Part shown: piece by piece, positions 49,770 through 58,328 of the stretch
How positions within the stretch are numbered: position 1 is the stretch's first letter
Layout: the number at the start of each line of letters is the position of its first letter
Assembly: GCA_963736305.1 (NCBI GenBank)
Contig: CAVTOD010000007.1
Coordinates: 186,001-250,000, forward strand
From: DASUPK01 sp963736305
GTDB lineage: Bacteria; Actinomycetota; Thermoleophilia; Solirubrobacterales; 70-9
Reading direction: 5' to 3'
DNA: 64,000 nucleotides
The notes under the pieces: model-generated
Told to the model about the DNA's origin: nothing
Databases searched by the model: none
Seen by the model: the letters and a program-made list of their open reading frames with translations, nothing else
Translations under genes and position numbers: made by a program

Positions 49770-50924
49770 GTGAGGGAGGAGCGCCGACAGAGCGCTTCGG
49801 AGCACGACGAGACGGCCCGCGAGATTGTTGCGGAGGCTGAGCCCAGCTTCTTCGCCGATCCAAAGAGGCTGATCCAGACGGGCGTCGCCGTCGTCCTGTT
49901 GCTGGTCGCGATCTACGTCCTGGTCCCGCGGCTGTTCGACCTCCAGGACGCGCTCGGGAAGATCGGGGACGGGGATCCGCTCTGGATCGGGCTCGGCGTG
50001 GTCTTCTGCATCGCGATGTTCGCCGCCTACGTGGCGCTCTTCCGCGGGGTGGTCGGCGAACGGGTGATCCACCTCGAGTGGGGCGAGAGCTACCAGATCA
50101 CGATGGCGGGCCTCGCCGCCACCCGCCTCTTCTCGGCGGGGGGCGCCGGCGGCATCCTGCTCACCTACTGGGCGCTCCGGAAGGCCGGGATGGAGAGGCG
50201 ACAGTCGGTCTGCCGCATGGTCGCGTTCCTGGTCGTCCTCTACTCGGTCTACCTGCTCGCGATCGTGGTCTTCGGCGTGCTCCTGCGGACCGGGGTCCTC
50301 TCCGGCGAGGCGCCCCTCTCCGGGACGATCATCCCGGCGGCCCTCGCAGCGGTGGCGATCGTGATCGGGGTCCTGCTGGCGCTTCTCCCCGACGACTTCG
50401 AGCGCCGGATCGAACGCCATACCTCCGGTCGCTTCGGCAAGATCGCCAAGCGGCTCGCCACGGCGCCCGCGACCTTCGCGCAGGGGACGCGCACGGCGAT
50501 CACCTTCGTGCGCGATCCGAGCTCGGGGGCGATGGCGTTCGGCGGCGCGATCGGCTTCTGGGGAGCGAACATCGCGATCCTTTGGGCGAGCTTCCATGCG
50601 TTTCACGTCTCGGTTCCGCTCGGGGTGGTGATCCAGGGCTTCTTCCTCGGGATGGTCGCCAACCTCTTCCCCTTCGCCCCCGCCGGTGTCGGCGCGGTGG
50701 ACGCCGGGATGATCGGCGCCTTCGTTCTCTTCGGTGTCCCCAGCGCAGAGGTGTTCGCCGCAGTCCTCACCTATCGCGTGATCGCCTTCTGGCTGCCGAT
50801 CCCGCCCGGGATCGTCGCCTTCTTCCAGCTCCGAAAGACCGTCAACCGCTGGGAGGGCGAGGGTCGGGAGCAGCACGAGCCGATCGGTGTCGGGGAAGCC
50901 GAGACGGCCGCCGCGGGCTCGTGA
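49770..50924 (+). CDS. UPF0104/AglD-type membrane protein (lysylphosphatidylglycerol synthase TM-like)
   Basis: 384 aa with eight or so helices, LPG_synthase_TM family without the soluble synthase domain. Signatures: ATRLFSAGGAGGILLTYWAL and ANLFPFAPAGVGAVDAGMIGAF followed by TYRVIAFWLPIPPG. The first 30 residues are polar and charged. The family is linked to flippase or lipid-modification roles but most members are uncharacterised. GTG at 49770; with the PAP2 gene upstream it may act in the same lipid pathway. Confidence 0.83.
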   Translation: MREERRQSASEHDETAREIVAEAEPSFFADPKRLIQTGVAVVLLLVAIYVLVPRLFDLQDALGKIGDGDPLWIGLGVVFCIAMFAAYVALFRGVVGERVIHLEWGESYQITMAGLAATRLFSAGGAGGILLTYWALRKAGMERRQSVCRMVAFLVVLYSVYLLAIVVFGVLLRTGVLSGEAPLSGTIIPAALAAVAIVIGVLLALLPDDFERRIERHTSGRFGKIAKRLATAPATFAQGTRTAITFVRDPSSGAMAFGGAIGFWGANIAILWASFHAFHVSVPLGVVIQGFFLGMVANLFPFAPAGVGAVDAGMIGAFVLFGVPSAEVFAAVLTYRVIAFWLPIPPGIVAFFQLRKTVNRWEGEGREQHEPIGVGEAETAAAGS

Positions 50925-50987
50925 TGCGAGGGTGCTCCGCAGGCGAAGCCGAGGAGCGACCCGTAACAGGCGGACCACTGGCGCTAC

Positions 50988-51046
50988 TATAAAAAGTGAA
51001 GTAAGGGTCTCACCACCGAGGCCCCATGTAGCCTCCGGATCGGAGG
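50988..51046 (+). promoter_or_regulatory. trxB promoter and leader with the Shine-Dalgarno in a hairpin
   Basis: TATAAA (50988-50993) is an AT-rich -10 candidate in an otherwise GC-rich region. In the leader, CCTCCG (51032-51037) pairs perfectly with CGGAGG (51041-51046), which is the Shine-Dalgarno of trxB. The same GCCTC (51031-51035) can instead pair with GAGGC (51018-51022). The two hairpins exclude each other. Confidence 0.5.
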
Positions 51047-51050
51047 AAGC

Positions 51051-52073
51051 GTGAGCGACGAGAACAGCACAGAGAACGGCAAGGTCGAGAACCTGATCAT
51101 CCTCGGCGGCGGCCCCGCCGGCTACACGGCCGCGCTCTATGCCGCCCGCGCCGAACTCAAGCCCCTCGTCATCGAGGGATTCCAGTGGGGCGGCCAGCTG
51201 CAGAACACCACCGACGTCGAGAACTACCCGGGCTACCCGGAGGGCGTCATGGGCCCAGAGATGATGAATGAGTTCCGCGCCCAGGCAGAGCGCTTCGGCA
51301 CGCGTTTCATCACCGATGACGCCACCGAGGTCGAGCTCACCGATGGCGAAATCCACACCGTCAAGGTCGGCAAGGACACCTACCGCGCCAGGGCCGTGAT
51401 CCTCTCGATGGGGGCGGAGCCCAAGCGGCTCGGCATCCCCGGCGAGATCGAGCTCGGGGGCCGCGGGGTCTCCACCTGCGGTGTCTGCGACGGCGCCTTC
51501 TTCAAGGGCGAAGACGTCGCGGTGGTCGGTGGCGGCGATTCGGCGATGGAGGACTCCATCTTCGTCTCCAAATTCGCCAAGAACCTGAAGATCATCCATC
51601 GGCGCGACGAGTTCCGCGCCTCGAAGATCATGCAGGAGCGCGCCCGCGGCAAGGAGAACATCGAGTTCCTCACGCCGTACAAGCCACTCGAGTTCGTCGC
51701 CGGCGACGACGGCAAGATCGCCAAGATCCGGCTCGAGCACTCCGAGACCGGCGAGCAGAAGGAGATCGAGGTCGGAGGCGCCTTCGTGGCGGTCGGCCAC
51801 CGGCCGCGCTCCGAGCTGGTCAAGGACCAGGTCGACACAGACGACGAGGGCTACGTGATCGTCGAGGAGCCGTCCACCAGGACCAAGCTGGCGGGCGTCT
51901 TCGCGGTCGGCGACCTCGTCGACCACACCTATCGCCAGGCGGTCACCGCCGCCGGCAGCGGGACCAAGGGCGCCCTGGACGCCGAGTGGTACCTGCGCGA
52001 CATGCCGCCCGACCCCGAGGAGCACTGGGGCACGAACACGGGCGCCATCGTCGAGGCCGTAGAGGCTTCCTAG
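51051..52073 (+). CDS. trxB: thioredoxin reductase
   Basis: A 340-aa FAD/NADPH disulfide reductase. FAD motif IILGGGPAGYTAALYAARA, redox site STCGVCDGAFF (Cys-x2-Cys), NADPH motif VAVVGGGDSAMEDSIF with HRRDEFRAS, and the C-terminal FAD site GVFAVGDLVDHTYRQAVTAAGSG. It reduces thioredoxin. The redox site is CGVC rather than the more common CATC, as in many actinobacteria. GTG start with GGAGGA upstream, but that SD lies in a hairpin. The C-terminal tail is longer than usual by about 20 residues. Confidence 0.94.
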   Translation: MSDENSTENGKVENLIILGGGPAGYTAALYAARAELKPLVIEGFQWGGQLQNTTDVENYPGYPEGVMGPEMMNEFRAQAERFGTRFITDDATEVELTDGEIHTVKVGKDTYRARAVILSMGAEPKRLGIPGEIELGGRGVSTCGVCDGAFFKGEDVAVVGGGDSAMEDSIFVSKFAKNLKIIHRRDEFRASKIMQERARGKENIEFLTPYKPLEFVAGDDGKIAKIRLEHSETGEQKEIEVGGAFVAVGHRPRSELVKDQVDTDDEGYVIVEEPSTRTKLAGVFAVGDLVDHTYRQAVTAAGSGTKGALDAEWYLRDMPPDPEEHWGTNTGAIVEAVEAS

Positions 52074-52121
52074 AACCAGCGCTTCGGCGCTCGGCCTCGA
52101 CCTCGAGGCGCTGGCCGAGAC

Positions 52122-53315
52122 TCAGGAGGCGAGCTCGCGCAAGGCCGGTGCCGGCCGGTAGGCCTCTCCCTGCAGGTCGCGCAGGTCCTCGAGCACGCCC
52201 ATCGCCCGGCTCCATCCGAGCCGCTCGCCCCACTCGAGCGGGCCGATCGGCCAGTTGTAGCCGAGCCGCATCGCCGTGTTGATGTCATCGGCCGAGGCCA
52301 CCCGCTCGCCGAGCGCGAAGCACGCCTCGTTGGCGATCGTCGCCCCGAGCCTCGTCAGGACGGCGGGAGCGTTCTCGCCCGCGACCTCCAGGAGCTGGTC
52401 CTCGTCGAAGATCGGACGCTCGCCCGGAACGTCGGGGTCGCGGGGGCGGTGGGGGGTGTCCTTCTCGTAGGCGTAGAAGCCGCGACCGGTCTTCCGGCCC
52501 AAACGCCCGGAGGCCACCATCCGCTCATGGACGGGGGACGGGCGCCAGCGCGGCTCGCCGAAGGACTGCTCCCAGAAGGACTTCGCCACCGCAAAGTTGA
52601 CGTCGATCCCGATCAAATCCATCAGCTCGAAGGGCCCCATCCGCAGACCGGCGCCGAGCCGGACGATGCGGTCGATCTCGTCATGCGGAGCCGTCCCCTC
52701 GCCGAGCATTCGCAGCGACTCGAGGAAGAAGGGCCGGACGCAGCGGTTGGCGACGAACCCGACGGAGTCCCGCGCGCGGATCGGGGTCCGGCCCATTCCG
52801 GCGGCCATCTCGGTGGCGAGCTGGAGGGCAGGGTCCCCGCTCTCATCCCCGGCGACGATCTCCACGAGCTGCATCTGCGCCGGCGGGTTGAAGAAGTGCA
52901 TGCCGACGATCCGCTGCGGCTCCGGAAGCGCGGCCGCAATCGCCGTCACCGACAGCGACGAGGTGTTGGTCGCCAGGACGGTGCCGGGTCCGCAGACCGA
53001 GGCGAGCCGCTCGAACAGGTTCCGCTTCAGATCGAGGTCCTCCGGGGCTGCCTCGATCACCAGATCGCAGTCCTTCAGGACCTCGATGATCGTGTCCGTC
53101 TCGATCCGCCCCAATGCGTCGGTCGCATTCCGCTCGCTCCAGCGTCCCCGCTCGGCCCCGCGCCGGAGGGCCGCACGGAGCTGCTCGAGCCCCCGCTCGA
53201 GCGCCTGGCTTTCGAGCTCGTAGATGACGGTGCGGTAGCCGCCGAGCGCGGCGATCTGCGCGATTCCCGCGCCCATCGTGCCGGCGCCCACCACACCGAC
53301 CCTCTCCGCGGTCAT
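52122..53315 (-). CDS. 3-hydroxyacyl-CoA dehydrogenase (3-hydroxybutyryl-CoA type)
   Basis: A 397-aa NAD-dependent dehydrogenase. NAD-binding GVVGAGTMGAGIAQIAALGG, then ATNTSSLSVTAIA and the family signature IVGMHFFNPPAQMQLVEIV with the catalytic His. The C-terminal 3HCDH domain occurs twice: about 185-280 and a second shorter copy from about 300 (ACFALGERVASADDINTAM). The ATG overlaps the acyl-CoA dehydrogenase stop (ATGA), so both genes are coupled. Functions in fatty-acid or polyhydroxybutyrate-type metabolism. Confidence 0.9.
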   Translation of the reverse strand: MTAERVGVVGAGTMGAGIAQIAALGGYRTVIYELESQALERGLEQLRAALRRGAERGRWSERNATDALGRIETDTIIEVLKDCDLVIEAAPEDLDLKRNLFERLASVCGPGTVLATNTSSLSVTAIAAALPEPQRIVGMHFFNPPAQMQLVEIVAGDESGDPALQLATEMAAGMGRTPIRARDSVGFVANRCVRPFFLESLRMLGEGTAPHDEIDRIVRLGAGLRMGPFELMDLIGIDVNFAVAKSFWEQSFGEPRWRPSPVHERMVASGRLGRKTGRGFYAYEKDTPHRPRDPDVPGERPIFDEDQLLEVAGENAPAVLTRLGATIANEACFALGERVASADDINTAMRLGYNWPIGPLEWGERLGWSRAMGVLEDLRDLQGEAYRPAPALRELAS

Positions 53316-54484
53316 TCCGAGGCGGTGGGCGGGACCATCGCGTTGATCCCGGTCGCATCGCGCCCGATGATCAGCTTGTGGATCTGGGACGTGCCCTCGT
53401 ACAGGGTGGTGACGCGGGCGTCCCGGAGGTACCGCTCGACGGGATAGTCGTCGACGTACCCGGAGCCGCCATGCACCTGGATGGCGGCGTTCGCGCATTC
53501 GACGGCGGCCTCCGTCGCGTAGTACTTCGCGATCGAGGTCTCGACGGTGTTCCGGACTCCGCGGTCCTTGAGCCCGCCGGCGCGGTAGACCAGCAGCCTG
53601 GCGGCGTCTCGTTTGACGATCATGTCGGCGATCAGCTCCTGGACGAGCTGGAAGCTCGCGATCGGGACGCCGAACTGCTTGCGCTCCTTCGCGTAGGCGA
53701 CGGAGGCCTCGACGCAGCCGTCGCAGATCCCAACGCACCCCGCCGCGACGCTGTAGCGCCCGTTGTCCAGGGAGCTCATCGCAATCTTGAAGCCGTCGCC
53801 GACCTCGCCCAGGAGCGCGTCGTCGGGGACCTCGACCTCGTCGAGCGAGATCTCAGCCGTGTCCGAAGAGCGCAGGCCGAGCTTGCCGTGAATCTCCTGG
53901 GAGCCGTAACCATCGGTTGAGGTGGGGACCAGGAACGCGGCGAGGCCTTTGTGCTTCTTCTCCGGGTCGGTCTGAGCAAAGACCAGGGCGACCTCTGAGA
54001 CGTTTCCCATCGAGATCCACATCTTGTTGCCGGTGATCGTCCAGTCCGAGTCGGTCTTCCTGGCGCGGGTGCGCATGCTGGCCGGGTCTGACCCGGCCTC
54101 GGGCTCGGTGAGGGCGAAGCATCCCAGGGCCTCCCCCGAGCAGAGCCGGGGAAGCCAGCGCTGTTTCTGCTCCTCGGTTCCCCAGCGCTCGATCGAGCCG
54201 GCGACCAGCGAGGTCTGGACGCTGACGACCGTTCGCGCCGAGGAGTCGACCCGGCCCACCTGCTCGACGATCAGCGCGTAGCTCAGGTAGTCGAGGCTGC
54301 GGCCGCCGTACTCCTCCGCGACCGGGGCGCCGAGATAGCCGATCTCGCCGAGCTTCGAAGCGAGCTCGCGATCGAACCGCCCGGCGCGGTCGTTGTCGCG
54401 GACCCGCGGGGCGATCTCCTTGTCGCAGAACTCACGCGCGCTGTCGGAGATCAGGCGTTGCTCGTCTGTCAGCTGGAAGTCCAG
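53312..54484 (-). CDS. acyl-CoA dehydrogenase with an apparent CTG start
   Basis: A 390-aa flavoenzyme. FAD and substrate motifs: CFALTEPEAGSDPASM and MWISMGNVSEVALVF; the catalytic base lies in YEGTSQIHKLIIGRD (Glu of YEGTSQI), preceded by QVHGGSGYVDDYPVERYLRD. The family N-terminus is M-DFxLTxEQ; here the codon before DFQLTDEQRLISDSA is CTG (54484), and no ATG/GTG/TTG lies close upstream within the 7-nt gap to the aminotransferase gene. First step of acyl-CoA oxidation; paired with the 3-hydroxyacyl-CoA dehydrogenase. Confidence 0.9.
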   Translation of the reverse strand: MDFQLTDEQRLISDSAREFCDKEIAPRVRDNDRAGRFDRELASKLGEIGYLGAPVAEEYGGRSLDYLSYALIVEQVGRVDSSARTVVSVQTSLVAGSIERWGTEEQKQRWLPRLCSGEALGCFALTEPEAGSDPASMRTRARKTDSDWTITGNKMWISMGNVSEVALVFAQTDPEKKHKGLAAFLVPTSTDGYGSQEIHGKLGLRSSDTAEISLDEVEVPDDALLGEVGDGFKIAMSSLDNGRYSVAAGCVGICDGCVEASVAYAKERKQFGVPIASFQLVQELIADMIVKRDAARLLVYRAGGLKDRGVRNTVETSIAKYYATEAAVECANAAIQVHGGSGYVDDYPVERYLRDARVTTLYEGTSQIHKLIIGRDATGINAMVPPTASE

Positions 54485-54491
54485 ATCGGGC

Positions 54492-55301
54492 TCAGGTTGA
54501 GGATGAAACTGCGAGCTCCCGCTCGAGCACCGAGGCGAATGCCCTTGCCGCCGCCACGGTGTGCTCACCGAGACATTCTGGCAGTTCTGTCTCATCAATG
54601 GCGGCGACGGCCTGCACCTCGCGAACGGTCGATGCGAGAAACGCCTCCCTTGCGGACATCAGGTCATCGAGCGCGAAGGCGCCCTCCTCGACCTCCAGAT
54701 CGCGGATCAGCCGGTCTCGGGTGATCGAGGCGAGAATCCCCACGTCGAGGCTCGGGGTCCGAAGCGTTCCATCGCCGCCGACCCAGAAGATCGTGGAGGT
54801 CGGCGCCTCCAGGACGATGCCGTCGGGACGCACGAGGAGAGCCTCGTCCGCGCCCCGTGCCTTGGCGATGCGAGCGGCCTGCATGTTGGCCGCGTAGGAG
54901 AGCGACTTGACGCCGTTCAGGATCGTCGTCGGGGAGTAGGTCACCGTGGCGAGGCGCGAGCGATCCCACGATGCGTAGGGAGGCAGGTTCTCGGTGAAGG
55001 CCAGGCGCCGCCCGCCGCGGGTGGCAACCAGCCTGAGCTGGGCCTCGTGCTCGCCGAACTCGGCGAGCAGGCCCGAGATCTCCCGCTCGAATGCCTCACG
55101 CTCTAGCGGGAGCTCGATGGCGGCCGCGGAGCGCTCGAGGCGATCGAGGTGTTCGTCGAGGGCGAATGGCCGGCCGGCATAGATCCGGATCACCTCGAAG
55201 ACCCCGTCGCCGCGCAGCAATCCGTCGTCCGCGGCGGAAATCTTGGCGTCCGCCGTACCCATTATTTGTCCATTGATGCTGGTGAGTTCGGGTGCTGGCA
55301 T
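54492..55301 (-). CDS. class IV PLP aminotransferase / aminodeoxychorismate lyase-like
   Basis: 269 aa. The fold-type IV motifs are present: GLLRGDGVFEVIRIY (start of the N-domain), the PLP lysine in NGVKSLSYAANMQA, and DEALLVRPDGIVLEAPTSTIFWV. It could be branched-chain, D-amino-acid or aminodeoxychorismate lyase (PabC); the class cannot be resolved by eye. ATG start. Upstream of the acyl-CoA dehydrogenase, with which it may be co-transcribed (7-nt gap). Confidence 0.82.
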   Translation of the reverse strand: MPAPELTSINGQIMGTADAKISAADDGLLRGDGVFEVIRIYAGRPFALDEHLDRLERSAAAIELPLEREAFEREISGLLAEFGEHEAQLRLVATRGGRRLAFTENLPPYASWDRSRLATVTYSPTTILNGVKSLSYAANMQAARIAKARGADEALLVRPDGIVLEAPTSTIFWVGGDGTLRTPSLDVGILASITRDRLIRDLEVEEGAFALDDLMSAREAFLASTVREVQAVAAIDETELPECLGEHTVAAARAFASVLERELAVSSST

Positions 55302-55458
55302 GCCTGGAGCGAGGCTAGCGGAGGTTCGGCCGCAACGGCACTGTCGCTGCGTGCAGTTTCTGTCCGCTAAAACTAGGTATTAGCAGCACATCGCCGTACG
55401 GGAATCCGGGAACGCGGCGAGGGGATGTAGTGGATTCAGCCAATTGCTATGCGTGTAA

Positions 55459-55686
55459 CGGAGGAAGCTCCATCCCGCCCCGGACTCACCGGTCGGCGGG
55501 ATCCCCACAACGTCGGACGCCCTCAGCCTCACGGATCAGAAGGGAAACCCGATCAGGGTCCTGCTGAGCGTCGGCAGGGGCGACAAGTTCGCCTACCTCA
55601 CCGAGATCGTCGTCCGGGACCCCTCATGCCAGGGCGACCTTCAGCTGGCCCAGGTCGTCCTCTCGTCGATTCAGTTCACGAAGTAA
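55459..55686 (+). pseudogene. 3' remnant of a secreted-protein gene without a start codon
   Basis: After a TAA at 55456-55458 the frame runs open to TAA at 55684-55686. It encodes SLTDQKGNPIRVLLSVGRGD and AYLTEIVVRDPSCQGDLQLA, then QVVLSSIQFTK. The residue pattern looks like a real beta-rich domain, but the frame has no ATG, GTG or TTG before it, so it cannot be translated alone. It fills most of the 396 nt between the aminotransferase and thiolase genes. Upstream, 55302-55458, nothing coding is visible. Confidence 0.5.
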
Positions 55687-55697
55687 CCGCGAACCGC

Positions 55698-56903
55698 CTA
55701 CAGGGCTTCGACGACGGTTGCCACTCCCTGGCCGACGCCGACGCAGAGGGTCACGATTCCATAGCGGGCGCCGCGGCGCCGGAGCTCCCAGACGAGGTTC
55801 GTCATCAGGCGGGCGCCCGAGCAGCCGAGGGGGTGTCCGAGCGCGATCGCGCCCCCGTTGACGTTGAGGCGCGACTCTTCGATGCCGAGGCCCTCGGCAC
55901 ATGCCAGCACCTGGGAGGCGAAGGCCTCGTTGAGCTCGATCAGGTCGATGTCAGCGAGCTTCAGCCCGGCCCGCTCCAGAGCCTTCGGGATGGCGATCAT
56001 CGGGCCGATGCCCATATAGGCCGGATCGACGCCGGCGACGCCGATCGAGACGATGCGGGCGAGTGGCTCCCGTCCGAGCTCGCCGGCGGCCTCCTCGTTG
56101 GCGAGCACCAGACAGGCGGCCCCGTCGTTGAGCGTCGATGAGTTCCCCGCGGTGACGCTGCCGCCCTCGCGAAAGGCGGGCTTCAGCTTCCCGAGCTTCT
56201 CGAGGGAGGTGTCGGCACGCGGCCCCTCGTCGACGCTCATCGTCGTCGGCTCCTCGCGGCGGCTCTTCGGGGGGATCTCTATCGGGACGATCTGGTCGTC
56301 GAAGCGGCCGTCTTCCTGGGCGGCGATGGCACGCTGGTGGCTCTGCAGAGCGAAGCGATCCTGCTCGGTGCGCGAGATCCCGTAGCGATCCGCGACATTC
56401 TCGCCGGTCTCGCCCATCGACTCGGTCGAGTAGCGCTCGGCCATCTTCGGGTTGATCATCCGCCAACCGAGCGTGGTGTCGTAGAGCTCCTGATCGCCCC
56501 GCGGAAGCCCGGCCTCGGGTTTCGGCAGGACCCAGGGTGCGCGGCTCATCGACTCGACGCCGCCGGCGAGATAAAGGCTGCCCTCGCCGAGACGCAGGGC
56601 GCGAGAGGCCTGGTTCACGGCCTCCAGGCCCGAGGCGCAGAGGCGGTTGACGGTGACGCCGGGAACATCCACGGGTAGACCGGCCAGCAGCGCGCCCATC
56701 CGGGCGACGTCGCGATTGTCCTCGCCCGACTGGTTGGCCGCCCCCATGTAGACGTCGTCGATCCGCTCGGGGTCGAGCCCGGCTCGCTCAGCGGCGGCCG
56801 CGATCACGTGGGCGGCGAGGTCGTCAGGACGGACCCCTGAGAGGCCGCCGCGGTAGGCGCCCATCGGGGTCCGCAAGGCATCGATGATCAGAGCCTCTGG
56901 CAC
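55698..56903 (-). CDS. acetyl-CoA acetyltransferase / 3-oxoadipyl-CoA thiolase-like
   Basis: A 401-aa thiolase. Nucleophile Cys in VNRLCASGLEAVNQ (about residue 91), His in GGAIALGHPLGCSGARL, second Cys in TLCVGVGQG; all three active-site residues are present. The segment ANQSGEDNRDVARMGALLAG resembles PcaF/PaaJ 3-oxoadipyl-CoA thiolases. It could also be a general acetyl-CoA acetyltransferase. GTG start at 56903 with TACAGT 8 nt upstream. Not next to other aromatic-degradation genes. Confidence 0.88.
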   Translation of the reverse strand: MPEALIIDALRTPMGAYRGGLSGVRPDDLAAHVIAAAAERAGLDPERIDDVYMGAANQSGEDNRDVARMGALLAGLPVDVPGVTVNRLCASGLEAVNQASRALRLGEGSLYLAGGVESMSRAPWVLPKPEAGLPRGDQELYDTTLGWRMINPKMAERYSTESMGETGENVADRYGISRTEQDRFALQSHQRAIAAQEDGRFDDQIVPIEIPPKSRREEPTTMSVDEGPRADTSLEKLGKLKPAFREGGSVTAGNSSTLNDGAACLVLANEEAAGELGREPLARIVSIGVAGVDPAYMGIGPMIAIPKALERAGLKLADIDLIELNEAFASQVLACAEGLGIEESRLNVNGGAIALGHPLGCSGARLMTNLVWELRRRGARYGIVTLCVGVGQGVATVVEAL

Positions 56904-56911
56904 AGCGGATG

Positions 56912-56917
56912 ACTGTA
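56912..56917 (-). promoter_or_regulatory. -10-like TACAGT before the thiolase gene
   Basis: TACAGT on the minus strand, 8 nt before the GTG at 56903; one of the leaderless-type elements in this window. Confidence 0.4.
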
Positions 56918-56933
56918 GCCTCAATACCGGGAG

Positions 56934-57251
56934 ATGGTTCTCATAGCCCTCACGCTCGGGCTTCTCGTCCTGCTCTTCGTGATCATGGTCGCGCTCGCGC
57001 GTCTGTTCGAGGGGAACAGAACTGCCGACGTCCTCGATTGGAAGCCGACGCGCTCCCCGGAGGTCGAGGCCCAGAACGAGGTGGACGATGTGCGGCAGAT
57101 GATCGAGGCCCAGAACGCGCTGCGGCGAAAGCGGGGCGCGAAGGAGATCACCGAGGCCGACGTGCAGAGGCAGGCCCAGGAGGATCAGGCGATGCGTTCG
57201 AGGGGCCGGGGCCCGTTCGCCGAGGGCGGCGGCCTGGACGACGAAGACTGA
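56934..57251 (+). CDS. small single-helix membrane protein
   Basis: 105 aa. N-terminal helix LIALTLGLLVLLFVIMVALA (about residues 3-22) followed by a cytoplasmic, charged, mainly helical tail (VDDVRQMIEAQNALRRKRG) and an acidic end. No family recognised. Divergent from the thiolase gene and 4 nt before the Rossmann-protein gene. Confidence 0.65.
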   Translation: MVLIALTLGLLVLLFVIMVALARLFEGNRTADVLDWKPTRSPEVEAQNEVDDVRQMIEAQNALRRKRGAKEITEADVQRQAQEDQAMRSRGRGPFAEGGGLDDED

Positions 57252-57255
57252 AGTT

Positions 57256-57744
57256 GTGGCGCGGGCGCTGATCGTCGGCTGCGGTTGCCGCGGCCGTGAG
57301 CTCGGCTCCGAGCTCGCCAGGATGGACTGGCAGGTCCGCGGAACCAGCAGGACGCCGGCGGGGCTCGACGCCATCGAAGCGGCCGGGCTGGAGTCGGCCG
57401 CGGCGGATCCGGACCGCCCGGGAGGGATCCTGGATCTCTGCGGAGACGTCGCCGTGGTGGTTTGGCTGCTCGGCTCGGCCGAGGGGCAGGCGGAGGCGGT
57501 TTCGGCGATCCACGGGCCGCGGCTCGAGCGCCTGCTGGAGAAGCTCGTCGACACCCCGGTGCGCGGATTCGCCTACGAGGCGAGCGGAGCGGTCAAGGGT
57601 GACATGCTCGAGGGCGGGCGCCGGATCGTCGAGCGGGCGGGGGAGACCTGGCGCATCCCGGTTGCGTTCCTCACCTCGAGCCGCGATGAGCCCGGATGGG
57701 CGGAAAGCGACGCCGAGGTCGTGGCGGGGCTACTGGCCGGGTGA
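57256..57744 (+). CDS. Rossmann-fold NAD(P)-binding protein
   Basis: 162 aa. N-terminal nucleotide-binding loop ALIVGCGCRGRELGSEL, then a compact alpha/beta fold with DVAVVVWLLGSAEG and a C-terminal AEVVAGLLAG. It is shorter than a typical SDR and has no catalytic Tyr-Lys pair, so its enzyme activity cannot be assigned. GTG start. Overlaps the convergent gene by 15 nt at the 3' end. Confidence 0.7.
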   Translation: MARALIVGCGCRGRELGSELARMDWQVRGTSRTPAGLDAIEAAGLESAAADPDRPGGILDLCGDVAVVVWLLGSAEGQAEAVSAIHGPRLERLLEKLVDTPVRGFAYEASGAVKGDMLEGGRRIVERAGETWRIPVAFLTSSRDEPGWAESDAEVVAGLLAG

Positions 57745-58191
57745 GCTGCCCTGGAAGGCGTTCGCCTTCGAGGGGGAGGCGCATGGGCTCTGCGCCGGCA
57801 CCGGATACTCGTTCCCCGGCTCGCCGCAGGGCGAGAGCGGCGAGACCGGCTTCGCGCTCTGCTCGGCCGCGAGCTGCGCATTAGCCGGGGTGGTCGACCA
57901 CGGAGCGCTGTCGCGGAAGTGGGTCGGTGGCTTGTCGAACAGCCCGACGAGGACGAGCCAGCCGCCGACGATCACGACCGCGACGGCCGCCACCGCGACG
58001 AAGAACATGATCTGGCTGCGGCGCGAGGGGCCATATGAATGGCCCACGACCTGCCGGCGCTTGTCCTGTCCCATCGCGTCGACGTCCGAGGGCTCATGAC
58101 GCTTGGCCTCCTCCGAGGGCTCGAACTTCTCGAGATCCTCGATGTTGGCGGCGCTCGGGGCCGTGTCGCGCGTTCTCCGCTCCTCCGCCAT
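57730..58191 (-). CDS. single-helix membrane protein of unknown function
   Basis: 153 aa. A charged cytoplasmic N-terminus (EERRTRDTAPSAANIEDLEK), one central helix (SQIMFFVAVAAVAVVIVGGW, about residues 65-85) and a Pro/Ser-rich extracytoplasmic C-terminus with two Cys (SPCGEPG, QSPCASP). The ATG at 58191 is chosen over a start at 58203 because the latter adds only MLFG. No family recognised. Confidence 0.65.
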   Translation of the reverse strand: MAEERRTRDTAPSAANIEDLEKFEPSEEAKRHEPSDVDAMGQDKRRQVVGHSYGPSRRSQIMFFVAVAAVAVVIVGGWLVLVGLFDKPPTHFRDSAPWSTTPANAQLAAEQSAKPVSPLSPCGEPGNEYPVPAQSPCASPSKANAFQGSSPGQ

Positions 58192-58271
58192 ACCGAATAA
58201 CAACGATACCGCTGCCTGAGCCGAGTGGCGACAGTTTGTCCGGCGGCGCCGGGGGAGAGACGCGGCGACAA

Positions 58272-58299
58272 TTGGATAAAGTCTGATCAGGATTACCTA
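58272..58299 (+). promoter_or_regulatory. candidate promoter of the rhodanese gene
   Basis: TTGGAT (58272-58277) and TACCTA (58294-58299) spaced by 16 nt resemble -35 and -10 elements. Between them lies TGATCA. About 30 nt of leader precede the ATG, with GAGAGGCAG as a weak Shine-Dalgarno. Confidence 0.4.
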
Positions 58300-58328
58300 G
58301 TTAAGAGCCAATCAGAAGAGAGGCAGCG

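Noticed and set aside
52074..52121. Terminator between trxB and the 3-hydroxyacyl-CoA dehydrogenase gene
   Set aside because: Several overlapping imperfect GC-rich pairings are possible but none stands out as a clear stem with a defined loop.
55449..56141. 230-codon plus-strand frame starting ATG at 55449
   Set aside because: Most of it is antisense to the thiolase gene, and in the region 55459-55686 another frame has the protein-like sequence.
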